Below are positions 24,431 to 34,085 of a stretch of DNA of 37,353 nucleotides, in pieces (within the stretch, counting starts at the first letter, position 1; the number at the start of each line of letters is the position of its first letter). This DNA comes from an uncultured Alphaproteobacteria bacterium (lineage in GTDB: Bacteria; Pseudomonadota; Alphaproteobacteria; Micropepsales; Micropepsaceae): contig CALMGU010000023.1 of the NCBI GenBank assembly GCA_937865685.1, positions 1-37,353 on the forward strand, given 5' to 3'. The notes below the pieces were generated by a model. It did no database searches. It had not been told where the DNA came from and was given only the letters and a program-made list of their open reading frames with translations. Made by a program: the position numbers and the translations under genes.

Positions 24431-26116
24431 ATGCTGGTGATTCTGGAAGACGGTCCTTCGGCGCGGCGCGTGTACCACAATCCCCGCGCTGTTCTTTCTG
24501 CGCAGACACCGGCAGAGGTCCCGGTTGTTCTTACCGCCATCGATACCGCGCTGGGCCAGGGCCGGCATGTCGCGGGCTGGCTGGCCTACGAACTGGGCGC
24601 TGCGCTGGAGCCGCGCCTGCATCCCCTGGCGCGGAATGATGGGCCGCTCTTGCATCTGGGCATTTTCGACCCGCCCTCCGGCGAGGTGCCGCAGCCTTCG
24701 GGGCGCGCCTATGCCGGACCCCTGGAATGGGAATGGGATGAGGCCGCCTATGGGCGGCGCTTCCGGCAAGTAAAAGCTTATATCGCCGCAGGCGACATCT
24801 ATCAGGCCAATCTCAGCTTCCGCGCCCGCTTCGCTTTCGCGGGCGATCCGTTGGCGCTTTACGAGGATCTGCGCGCGAAAAGCGGCGCGGGCCATTGCGC
24901 CTATGTCGATGACGGGACACGGCAGCTGCTCAGCCTCTCGCCGGAGCTTTTCTTTGCGCAAGGGCAAGACGGCACTCTCACCGCGCGGCCCATGAAAGGC
25001 ACCGCGCCCCGCCAGGGCGATGATGCGAAAGCGCGGCAACGCCTGGCCGCCAGCGAAAAGGACCGGGCGGAGAATCTGATGATCGTGGATCTGATCCGCA
25101 ACGATCTCAGCCGGATCGCCCAGACCGGCAGCGTGGGCGTGCGCGACCTTTTTGAAGTCGAAACCTACCCCACTTTGCACGCGATGGTGTCCACGGTTTC
25201 GGCGCGCAAGCGCGTGGATGCCGGCGCCGCCGATATCCTGCGGGCCCTGTTTCCCTGCGGTTCCATCACCGGCGCGCCCAAGATCCGCGCCATGGAAATC
25301 CTGCGCGAACTGGAAACCTCGCGCCGCGGCGCCTATTGCGGCGCCATCGGCTTTTTTGCGCCCGATGGATCGGCCCGCTTCAATGTCGCCATCCGCACGC
25401 TCACGGTGACAGGCGGGACAGGTGAATTGGGCATCGGCGGCGGCGTGGTGCAGGATTCCAAAGAAGAATCGGAATATGCGGAATGCCGCCTCAAGGCGCG
25501 CTTCTTTGAAAATACCCGCCGCCCGCTGGAACTGATCGAAACCCTGCGCTTCGAAAACGGCTTTCTGCGCGGTGACCGGCATCTGGCGCGCATGGCGGCG
25601 TCGGCAACGCTGTTCGGCCTTCCCTTTGATCGCGATAAGGCCGAACAGGTTTTGACCGATGCGGTGAAAGACATGACCGGGCCGCTGCGCGTCCGTCTCA
25701 GCCTGGATGAAGCGGGAGCACACAAAGTTGTCTCGGCAACCCTGCCGCCCAATCCCAGCCATTGGACCTGGCGCCTCTCCCCGGAGCGGACTCAGAGCCA
25801 GGACCTGTTGCTGCAGCACAAGACCAGCTGGCGCGAACTCCATGACCGCGAAGCCGCACAGGCCGTAACCGACGAAGTCCTGTTCCGCAATGAGCGGGAC
25901 GAGGTCACCGAAGGCGCCCGCAGCAATGTGTTCGTGCGGCGCGGCGGCATGTTGCTGACCCCGCCCCTGGAATCGGGCGTGCTGAATGGCTGTCTGCGGG
26001 CGGAACTGATCGACCGGAAGCTGGCGCGGGAGGAGCGGCTGACTGTAAAAGACCTGGACGGCGAGGTTTTCCTGGGCAATTCCCTGCGCGGCCTGATCCC
26101 GGCGCGCCCGGCCTGA
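24431..26116 (+). CDS. pabB: Aminodeoxychorismate synthase component I fused to aminodeoxychorismate lyase (PabB-PabC)
   Basis: The 561-residue protein makes p-aminobenzoate for folate. Residues about 1-355 are Pab[19 protein letters not shown] with the lysine of PabB enzymes, [21 protein letters not shown] and [10 protein letters not shown]. From about 365 a PLP-dependent PabC-like lyase follows ([21 protein letters not shown]), with the PLP lysine in [15 protein letters not shown] and the family's [23 protein letters not shown]. Fusion of the two steps channels aminodeoxychorismate to PABA; the glutaminase PabA is not in the window. Confidence 0.92.
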   Translation: MLVILEDGPSARRVYHNPRAVLSAQTPAEVPVVLTAIDTALGQGRHVAGWLAYELGAALEPRLHPLARNDGPLLHLGIFDPPSGEVPQPSGRAYAGPLEWEWDEAAYGRRFRQVKAYIAAGDIYQANLSFRARFAFAGDPLALYEDLRAKSGAGHCAYVDDGTRQLLSLSPELFFAQGQDGTLTARPMKGTAPRQGDDAKARQRLAASEKDRAENLMIVDLIRNDLSRIAQTGSVGVRDLFEVETYPTLHAMVSTVSARKRVDAGAADILRALFPCGSITGAPKIRAMEILRELETSRRGAYCGAIGFFAPDGSARFNVAIRTLTVTGGTGELGIGGGVVQDSKEESEYAECRLKARFFENTRRPLELIETLRFENGFLRGDRHLARMAASATLFGLPFDRDKAEQVLTDAVKDMTGPLRVRLSLDEAGAHKVVSATLPPNPSHWTWRLSPERTQSQDLLLQHKTSWRELHDREAAQAVTDEVLFRNERDEVTEGARSNVFVRRGGMLLTPPLESGVLNGCLRAELIDRKLAREERLTVKDLDGEVFLGNSLRGLIPARPA

Positions 26117-26186
26117 TAGTTCGGCCACCGCCAAAACATTAAAGCGGCACGATCCGCTAGCGTCATGGGGTCAAAAGGAGATCCCC

Positions 26187-26501
26187 ATGGCCGCGACCAT
26201 TATCTGCCACATTCAGTATCAGATCGACCCGTTTCAACTTTCCGCGTTCGAGCAATATGCCAAGAATTGGCTCACCATCATTCCGGCCAATGGCGGCGCG
26301 TTGATGGGCTATTTCCTGCCCCATGAAGGCAGCAACGACACTGCCCATGCCATGATCGGCTTTGAAAGCATGGCGGCGTATGAGGCTTATCGCGCCCGGC
26401 TGAAGCAGGACCCCGCGGGGAAAGCCAATTTCGAATTCGCCCAGCGCCAGAAATTCATTTTGCGCGAGACCCGCGAATGGGTGAAGCTGGTCACACCATG
26501 A
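26187..26501 (+). CDS. NIPSNAP family protein
   Basis: The 104-residue protein has a ferredoxin-like alpha/beta plan with the NIPSNAP phrases [38 protein letters not shown] and [15 protein letters not shown]. Function of bacterial members is unknown. A strong AAAAGGAG ribosome site precedes the ATG. The stop overlaps the next gene in ATGA, so the two are probably cotranslated. Confidence 0.85.
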   Translation: MAATIICHIQYQIDPFQLSAFEQYAKNWLTIIPANGGALMGYFLPHEGSNDTAHAMIGFESMAAYEAYRARLKQDPAGKANFEFAQRQKFILRETREWVKLVTP

Positions 26502-26836
26502 TCGCGGTGATTTTCGAAGTCTGGCCGGCGGACAAGGATCGCTATCTCGATATCGCCGCCGATTTGCGCCCTCTGCTGGACGGGATCGACGGCTTCATCT
26601 CCATCGAGCGCTTCGGCTCACTGACCGAGCCGGCCAAGATCCTGTCCCTGTCCTTCTGGCGCGATGAAGAAGCGGTGAAGGCCTGGCGCACCCAACCCGA
26701 ACATGGGCTGGCGCAGAGGCAAGGCCGTCATGGCGTGTTCCGGGATTATCGCCTGCGAGTGGCGCATGTGCTGCGCGATTACGGCATGAATGACCGCAAA
26801 GAAGTGCCTGCGGATCTTCTCAAACCCAAGCCGTGA
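26498..26836 (+). CDS. Antibiotic biosynthesis monooxygenase (ABM) domain protein
   Basis: The 112-residue product is an ABM-like dimeric alpha/beta barrel: [39 protein letters not shown], then [29 protein letters not shown]. The conserved His of the family (EH in TQPEHG) is present. Members include heme-degrading and quinol monooxygenases, but many have unproved activity. Overlaps the NIPSNAP gene by four bases. Confidence 0.83.
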   Translation: MIAVIFEVWPADKDRYLDIAADLRPLLDGIDGFISIERFGSLTEPAKILSLSFWRDEEAVKAWRTQPEHGLAQRQGRHGVFRDYRLRVAHVLRDYGMNDRKEVPADLLKPKP

Positions 26837-26840
26837 CTTT

Positions 26841-26907
26841 CTTCCCCCGCATGGCGGAGCCATTGGCGGGGGAAGATGTCTTCCGAGGGTTTACCCCGAG
26901 GAAGACA
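26841..26907. repeat. Palindromic intergenic repeat before uvrB
   Basis: Two hairpins in series: CTTCCCCCGC (26841-26850) pairs perfectly with GCGGGGGAAG (26866-26875), and TGTCTTCC (26877-26884) pairs with GGAAGACA (26900-26907). The C-rich/G-rich arms resemble the element inside the MBL-fold gene. The uvrB frame happens to be open through it, which makes a falsely early uvrB start easy to assign. Confidence 0.65.
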
Positions 26908-26967
26908 GATGGGGGAAAACAAAACAGCGCCACTGCAAAAGTAGGATCAACGCGCTATATTATGCCC

Positions 26968-29364
<2,397 letters not shown>

Positions 29365-29372
29365 TTCTGATA

Positions 29373-29455
29373 TCCTCATGCTGAGCTTGTCGAAGCATGA
29401 GGAGCGCGCTGCGCGGCCTCACAATCCTCATCCTTCGACAAGCTCAGGATGAGGA
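29373..29455. repeat. Inverted pair of GAGCTTGTCGAAG repeats
   Basis: Two hairpins: 29373-29403 and 29425-29455, each with a nine- to ten-base stem (CCTCATGCT/AGCATGAGG; TCCTCATCCT/AGGATGAGGA) around the core GAGCTTGTCGAAG, the second copy inverted. This is the well-known dispersed intergenic repeat of many alphaproteobacteria. It follows uvrB by nine bases and may act as a bidirectional end structure. Confidence 0.8.
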
Positions 29456-29489
29456 AACAGAAAGCCAGCAATGTCCCGCGCCTTGGCCT

Positions 29490-29555
29490 AGCTTTTCTTG
29501 GCGAGCGTAGCGAGCTTAGAAAAGCTGGCCCCTCTTCGAGCGAAGCGAGAGAGGC
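29490..29555. repeat. Hairpin repeats with GCGAGC units
   Basis: AGCTTTTCT (29490-29498) pairs with AGAAAAGCT about 20 bases later, and a second smaller hairpin (CCTCT/AGAGG) encloses CGAGCGAAGCG. The repeats lie directly before the GreA-like gene, between it and the preceding repeat pair. A frame is open through them from a TTG at 29498, but the repeat content and a clear ribosome site after them argue for the ATG at 29570. Confidence 0.6.
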
Positions 29556-29569
29556 GTCAAAGGAGTAAA

Positions 29570-30022
29570 ATGTCACGAGCGTTCGTCAAAGAATCTTCCG
29601 AATCCGCCCGGCCACCAGAAAGAATGGTGGACGAAGGCCCCAATCCAGTGACAGCGGAGGGCATGGCCCAGATCGACGGCCATGTGGCGCGGATCGAAAC
29701 GGCGCTGAAAACGGAAGCCAATGTGTTGTTGCGCGAAACCCTGGAGCGCGACCTGCGCTACTGGACCGTGCGCAAGGCCAGCGCCGAGCTGGCGCCGCCG
29801 CCCTCCGGCGACACAATATCCTTCGGCAGCAAAGTCACCATCGAGCGCAAAGGCCGGACCCAGACTTTCCGCATCGTCGGCGTGGACGAAGCCGATCCCG
29901 CCAAAGGCCTGATCAGCATCCGCGCGCCCCTGGCCGCCGCCGTAATCGGCGCGCGCGTGGGGGATACCATCGAAGCAGATGAACCGTTGGGAGAATTGGA
30001 TGTTTTGTCCATCCAACGCTAA
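29570..30022 (+). CDS. GreA/GreB family transcription elongation factor
   Basis: The 150-residue protein has a GreA/B-type C-terminal domain (SFGSKVTIERKGRTQTFRIVGVDEADPAKGLISIRAPLAAAVIGARVGDTIE). The N-terminal half (TAEGMAQIDGHVARIETALK...LERDLRYWTVRKASAEL) fits the coiled coil but the acidic tip residues are weakly conserved; it could be a Gre-like factor rather than true GreA. An AGGAG ribosome site (29561-29565) sets the start. Confidence 0.82.
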   Translation: MSRAFVKESSESARPPERMVDEGPNPVTAEGMAQIDGHVARIETALKTEANVLLRETLERDLRYWTVRKASAELAPPPSGDTISFGSKVTIERKGRTQTFRIVGVDEADPAKGLISIRAPLAAAVIGARVGDTIEADEPLGELDVLSIQR

Positions 30023-30070
30023 GAGATGGACCACTAAATAATCCACCAAACGTCAGCAATCTGATTGTGA

Positions 30071-31717
30071 TCAAGCTTGCAGAACCGAGCCGTGTTTAGC
30101 CAGCAGCCAACTACAAAACGCGGACATTAAAGGATCGGGGGTATTCTTTTTGACGGTATCAAGGAAGGGCTTTAACTCTTCTTTGGGCAAACAAGTCGCC
30201 CCCATGAGGAAGGAAAATCTATTGGTCAGGCTGATACTGTCTAGTTCGTATTTCTTATTTCGAAAAAATGTTCTGCGATCGAGTTTTCCCTGCAGCAGAT
30301 AGCTTTGACGAATATCAAGCGAGGTTGACGCATTATTCAGAATCTTTAAATCGGATATCTCCAAGGTAAAAACACCGCGCGTGAATGCTTCCATCAACCA
30401 CGCACGAATAATCGCAATATTTCTTGCAGGCGGCTCGTTGTAAAACTTCAGAAATAACTCTTTGAAGGCGGAGACTTTCTTCTCTTCAGAACCCTTCACC
30501 TCTCCTAATATCAAAACTATCTCTTTGGCCATCGGCAGCAGCAAATGAAAATGCTTTAGGATCAAATCCAGAGACGCCTCAGGCGTCACAACCCTGATGC
30601 CCCTGAGAATTCTTTTGACTTTGACGAAGTCGATCTCCTCTTTGCCGATCTCTATCTCGAGAAATTCCGTCAGATTGATCGACTGAAGCGATGCTATATC
30701 TTCGGCAGAGGGCTCTGCATCTTCATAAAGAAATGAAGTTAAGGTTGCGATCGCCTCGTCTTGAGAGGCGGTAAAAATATCGGAAGAGCTTTCTTCGATA
30801 TGCTTTAGGTAATCTTCCTTTGTTGAAACACTCGTCTTCGCGGAATTTAGGGTCAAGCCTTCGGCCAGCAGTGATTCCGCCAGTGACGCGAGTGTACCGT
30901 ACACCTCCTCCTCGCTCAGAAGGAAAATTCTGAAATCGTCCACATATCGAGTACAGGAAACGCCGTCGTCAAAAAGACTTTTATCTACGTCGCGCAACGC
31001 GAGTTCGGCGAGTAATCGTGCGGCAGCTCCACCTACGGGTAAGCCGAACGATTCTTTTCCCCGGATAGCTTTTATAATTTTGATAATGAAGGTTGTGGCG
31101 GGACCGCCACTTTTTATGTCTCCAAAAAAGCCTTCCAACCGATGCGTATATATTCTTTGATAGAAATCCGAGATGTCAGTCGAGATGACCGTGATAGGAC
31201 CCGGTTCATTCTCCAGAAATTTCTTCTGCATCGCCATCCAGTCGCGAAACGTACAACCTGCTGAAAATATTTCACCACTTTGTTCTGGAGAGAACCTATA
31301 GGAAAACGCAGCCTCCGCTTCGACTGGGAGGCGCAATTTCTCAATCTCGGGGCCGATCTCTATTACGGAACTGAGCAACAACAGGTTGTCCGTCAAACCA
31401 AGTTGGTGTGCGCTCCTAAAGCCGAGGCGGCCCTTGGGGGCTAAGCTGCTTATTGCAGTCTTTGCGATGTAATTCCCCGGCTCCACCTTCGATAAGGCAG
31501 CGACAACCTCATCTTCGCAATCCCGAAGAAACGCGATTTCGGGGAGAGGCGGAAAAAGGTCGGTGTCACCAAATTTGACCAGATGGCGAACAGCGATTCG
31601 AATGGAATTCTCGTTTAGCGTCGCCAAGCGCGCCCCCGAATTGGCAAATTTAATCTTTTTACGATTATCGCTGAACTCAGACTTCAGACCGGTTACGCAA
31701 ATAATGGAATATGACAA
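30071..31717 (-). CDS. Stand-alone reverse transcriptase of Abi/UG (defence-associated) type
   Basis: The up to 548-residue protein contains a complete RT core: motif A STDISDFYQRIYTHRL (D181, D184), motif B GLPVGGAAARLLAELAL (225-241), catalytic RYVDDFRIF (D260, D261) and GLTLNSAKTSV. The N-terminal stretch AVRHLVKFGDTDLFP and the IYTHRL form recall the Abi/UG class of RTs rather than retrons or group II introns. About 200 C-terminal residues are helical with no recognised domain. The only upstream starts are TTG (31717, or 31627 behind GGGGG); no ATG precedes the RT core. The gene is clearly poorer in G+C than its neighbours (23 of 60 in 30241-30300). No partner gene is adjacent. Defence is inferred, not shown. 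Confidence 0.8.
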   Translation of the reverse strand: MSYSIICVTGLKSEFSDNRKKIKFANSGARLATLNENSIRIAVRHLVKFGDTDLFPPLPEIAFLRDCEDEVVAALSKVEPGNYIAKTAISSLAPKGRLGFRSAHQLGLTDNLLLLSSVIEIGPEIEKLRLPVEAEAAFSYRFSPEQSGEIFSAGCTFRDWMAMQKKFLENEPGPITVISTDISDFYQRIYTHRLEGFFGDIKSGGPATTFIIKIIKAIRGKESFGLPVGGAAARLLAELALRDVDKSLFDDGVSCTRYVDDFRIFLLSEEEVYGTLASLAESLLAEGLTLNSAKTSVSTKEDYLKHIEESSSDIFTASQDEAIATLTSFLYEDAEPSAEDIASLQSINLTEFLEIEIGKEEIDFVKVKRILRGIRVVTPEASLDLILKHFHLLLPMAKEIVLILGEVKGSEEKKVSAFKELFLKFYNEPPARNIAIIRAWLMEAFTRGVFTLEISDLKILNNASTSLDIRQSYLLQGKLDRRTFFRNKKYELDSISLTNRFSFLMGATCLPKEELKPFLDTVKKNTPDPLMSAFCSWLLAKHGSVLQA

Positions 31718-31773
31718 TCGAGAAGTAGCGCAATACTAATACTTGACGAACCCGTGCGCGCCTACCCCCGGCA

Positions 31774-31788
31774 GGCGGCACTGCCGCC
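31774..31788. repeat. Fifteen-base G/C palindrome at the RT gene upstream border
   Basis: GGCGGCACTGCCGCC is a near-perfect palindrome just past the KTSC gene stop and about 57 bases upstream of the RT gene start. It may cap the KTSC transcript; no T tract follows on that strand. It marks the border between the GC-rich flank and the GC-poorer RT gene. Confidence 0.45.
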
Positions 31789-31790
31789 AC

Positions 31791-32042
31791 CTACGTCATC
31801 CGCGATGTCGGAAACTTCTCCCGGATCGCATCGGAAAAATAAGCGCCCTTGGACGGCGCATGGCGCAGTTCGATCCAGACCCGGCGCGGCACGAAGTGAT
31901 AGCGATAGACATCGCCGCTGATGAATTCGATTTCCAGCAAGGCGAGGTCGGGATCATAGCCGATCGCCTGGATCACGGACGAATCCACTGCTTCACGGGC
32001 AATCCTGCCCGCACGATCCGGGTCCTGACTCACCGCGCGCAT
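31791..32042 (-). CDS. KTSC-domain protein
   Basis: The 83-residue protein matches the KTSC domain through VDSSVIQAIGYDPDLALLEIEFISGDVYRYHFVP and the terminal (K/S)GAYFSDAIREKFPTSRM. The domain is named for a KTSC motif at its end; here the corresponding residues are PTSRM, a variant. It is associated with RNA- and DNA-related proteins in other genomes, but its function is unresolved. It lies 39 bases after arsC. Confidence 0.83.
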   Translation of the reverse strand: MRAVSQDPDRAGRIAREAVDSSVIQAIGYDPDLALLEIEFISGDVYRYHFVPRRVWIELRHAPSKGAYFSDAIREKFPTSRMT

Positions 32043-32081
32043 GATGACGGAACGCGCGGCGCGCGAAATCGTACCGGCCCG

Positions 32082-32420
32082 TCAGAGCAGTTCGGCCGCC
32101 CGGTCGCCGGGACGGCAGAGTTTGGCGCCTTTCTCGGTCACCACGATGGGCCGGTTGAGCAGGACCGGATGAGCCGCCACCGCCGCGAACAGCGCCGCCT
32201 CGCCTGCATCCGCCAGCTTGAGTTCTGCAAAAACCGGTTCCTTGTCCCGTATCAGGTCACGCAAGGACTGACCGGTCCGGGCCACCAGCGCCCGTAACTG
32301 CTCCTCCGGCAAAGGCGTTTTCAGATATTCGACGATTTCCGGTTCGATTCCGGCGGCCCGGATCACCTCCAGGGCGCGGCGGGAATTGGAGCAATGCGGA
32401 TTGTGGTAGATGGTAACCAT
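32082..32420 (-). CDS. arsC: Arsenate reductase, glutaredoxin-dependent type
   Basis: The 112-residue protein of the ArsC/Spx fold carries the catalytic C10 in [11 protein letters not shown] and the conserved LNRPIVV segment. Members reduce arsenate to arsenite using glutathione and glutaredoxin. No ars transporter or arsR gene is near; YffB/Spx-like relatives of this fold lack the activity but this motif favours ArsC. Divergent from the cold-shock gene. Confidence 0.85.
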   Translation of the reverse strand: MVTIYHNPHCSNSRRALEVIRAAGIEPEIVEYLKTPLPEEQLRALVARTGQSLRDLIRDKEPVFAELKLADAGEAALFAAVAAHPVLLNRPIVVTEKGAKLCRPGDRAAELL

Positions 32421-32478
32421 GGCACCCCCAACCTATTGCAGTTGCGAAGGAAGAGCGAGCCATCATCCGCCACCTTCC

Positions 32479-32508
32479 TTGCCAATAGGTCATGTTTGGG
32501 CGTATTGT
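32479..32508 (+). promoter_or_regulatory. Likely promoter of the cold-shock gene, with long leader
   Basis: TTGCCA (32479-32484), an 18-base spacer and TATTGT (32503-32508) form a fair sigma70-type promoter. Transcription near 32515 would leave a leader of about 168 bases before the ATG at 32683, the size of leaders that control cold-shock genes in other bacteria. Confidence 0.4.
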
Positions 32509-32682
32509 CGCGCCCCAAGTGGAGATAAGTCCCGTCACAGACGAAGCGCACCTGTAGAAGAAATCCTGCCCGCCTTCCGTGCGCGCCTGGACGAGACAGT
32601 CACTTCCTTCCCTGCGACCGACAAAATCTCTTCCCCGGACCGGCATTCCGCCGTTCCGGAAATTTACGCAGGAAGTACCGTT

Positions 32683-32886
32683 ATGACGATCGGAACCGTT
32701 AAGTTTTTCAACACCTCCAAGGGCTTCGGCTTCATCGCTCCGGAAGGCGGCGGCAAGGACGTGTTCGTGCACGCCACGGCCGTGGAAGCTGCCGGCATGC
32801 GCACCCTGACCGAAGGCCAGAAGGTGTCGTTCGACATCGTCCCCGACGCGCGCGGCGCGAAGGCGGCGAACCTCAAGTCCGCCTAA
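32683..32886 (+). CDS. cspA: Cold-shock protein CspA family
   Basis: The 67-residue OB-fold protein binds single-stranded RNA or DNA. RNP1 is visible as KGFGFI and RNP2 as VFVHATA, with GTVKFFN at the start. An AGGAAG ribosome site precedes the ATG at 32683; the open frame extends much further upstream but without cold-shock sequence. A strong terminator follows. Confidence 0.95.
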   Translation: MTIGTVKFFNTSKGFGFIAPEGGGKDVFVHATAVEAAGMRTLTEGQKVSFDIVPDARGAKAANLKSA

Positions 32887-32909
32887 TCGAGCGGTCATTT
32901 GGGTAATGG

Positions 32910-32946
32910 GAAGGCCGGTGCGGCAACGCGCCGGCCTTCTTTTTTT
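32910..32946 (+). terminator. Rho-independent terminator after cspA
   Basis: A 13-base-pair stem (32910-32922 with 32927-32939, one G-U pair) is closed by a GCAA tetraloop and followed by seven T (32940-32946). It ends the cspA transcript 24 bases after the stop. Confidence 0.92.
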
Positions 32947-32959
32947 GACGCCGGCTTTC

Positions 32960-33391
32960 TCAGGGCCCGGCCGCGATGATCACATTCACGGTCTGCTGCA
33001 TCCCGCCCTTGGTGGCGAAACTGGCCTTGCCCATGCGCGGTCCCGTATTGCCCGGAACGGTGGCGGCGACATCGTAATTTCCCGGCGGCAGCTTCATCAG
33101 CAGCCAGGGCGCGTCACATTGGGTCTCCACCACCGGCTTGCCGCCCTGCATCACCGACAGATTGACCCCTGCCAAATTCTCGCCTGCCGGATTGGCGAAA
33201 ACGAGTTTCACGGGATAGGCGCTCCAGGCCGGATTGTCCTTGGCCGAGCCCACGCCCGTGCAGACGGTTTCGACCCCGCCGATCATCACCGGCTGATCCT
33301 GGACCGCCCGTGCCGCATTGCTGAGCAGGGGAAGCACCAAAGCGGGACCGACGGTGATGGAAAGGGCAATGGCCATTCGGGAAAATCGCAT
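32960..33391 (-). CDS. Exported protein, carboxypeptidase-regulatory-like fold
   Basis: The 143-residue product has a signal peptide ending near NAARA, two Cys (TVCTGVG, ETQCDAPW) that may form a disulfide, and a beta-rich C-terminal part (VNLSVMQGGKPVVETQC, LLMKLPPGNYDVAATVPG) typical of small Ig-like or carboxypeptidase-regulatory-like domains. Function unknown. Divergent from the SodC-like gene across about 103 bases. Confidence 0.7.
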   Translation of the reverse strand: MRFSRMAIALSITVGPALVLPLLSNAARAVQDQPVMIGGVETVCTGVGSAKDNPAWSAYPVKLVFANPAGENLAGVNLSVMQGGKPVVETQCDAPWLLMKLPPGNYDVAATVPGNTGPRMGKASFATKGGMQQTVNVIIAAGP

Positions 33392-33494
33392 GGATCACCT
33401 CCTGTTGCCCTTCAGCCCCAATCAAACCCGGATGACGAGGCGAAGTTCCCGCTTCTCTTTGGCGTTGCACTGCCGAAGGCTTTAGACTGTCCTT

Positions 33495-34085
33495 ATGACC
33501 CGGTTCCTGTTGGCCTTCGCTGCGCTGACCCTGCCCTTTTTGGCGCTGCCCGCTTGCGCCAAGCCGCGCGCCATCGCGCATGTGAAACTGCTGGACGGAA
33601 AGCCGGCGGGAACCGTCACTTTCGCGGCCGTCAATCGCGGCATCCTGGTGGAATTCGATCTGGCGGGCCTGCCGCCTGGTCCGCATGGCATTCACTTGCA
33701 TGTGTCAGGCAATTGCGATCCCAAGACGGGCTTCACCAGCGCGGGCCCGATCCTGGGCCTGGGACCGGTGGTCCGCAAACACGGGCTTCTGGCCGAAGGC
33801 GGTCCGCTGGCAGGCGATCTTCCCAATCAATATGCCAGCGCCGACGGGCATCTGCATGCCGCCACGCTGACCAACGGATTCGGCTTGGGCAATGGCAAGA
33901 ATTCCATCTTCGACCGCGACGGCGTCGCCATCATCATCGATCAGCGGGGCGATGATTATCGCAGCCAGCCCATGGGCGAATCCGGCGCGCGCATCGCCTG
34001 TGGCGTGATCATGCGCACCCAGGGCCCGCTACCCCGTCCCCCGCAGACATTCGCGGCGAAACCAGCGGCGAAGGGAGGGCAGTGA
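33495..34085 (+). CDS. Superoxide dismutase (Cu/Zn)-like protein lacking metal ligands
   Basis: The 196-residue protein has a signal peptide and the SodC fold: GIHLHVSGNC (H67, H69 and the conserved Cys74), RKHG (H96), GDLP (D108) and GDDYRSQPMGESGARIACG (Cys169). Four of the usual ligands are altered: bridging His of GGHFNP is I86, the Zn His of GPHAGD is L105, and the Cu His of VVIHAG is D149. So Cu keeps only H67/H69 and Zn only H96/D108. Normal Cu/Zn dismutase chemistry is unlikely. An extra GHLHAA (120-122) is unusual. The C-terminus is Pro/Ala rich. Its end overlaps the glnD start. Confidence 0.8.
   Translation: MTRFLLAFAALTLPFLALPACAKPRAIAHVKLLDGKPAGTVTFAAVNRGILVEFDLAGLPPGPHGIHLHVSGNCDPKTGFTSAGPILGLGPVVRKHGLLAEGGPLAGDLPNQYASADGHLHAATLTNGFGLGNGKNSIFDRDGVAIIIDQRGDDYRSQPMGESGARIACGVIMRTQGPLPRPPQTFAAKPAAKGGQ

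Noticed and set aside
26833..26967. Start of uvrB in the repeat at 26833
   Set aside because: The extra residues are encoded by hairpin repeats, unlike UvrB, and overlap the preceding gene's stop.
30071..31717. The RT as part of a retron or group II intron
   Set aside because: No msr/msd-like repeat is seen in the short flanks (48 and 73 bases) and no maturase X domain or endonuclease motif is visible, and the N-terminal and YVDDFRIF forms differ. No associated RNA long enough to name was found.
32410..32682. Long N-terminal extension of the cold-shock protein
   Set aside because: The frame is open by chance through the leader; a good ribosome site precedes the ATG at 32683, and the family is about 67 residues long.
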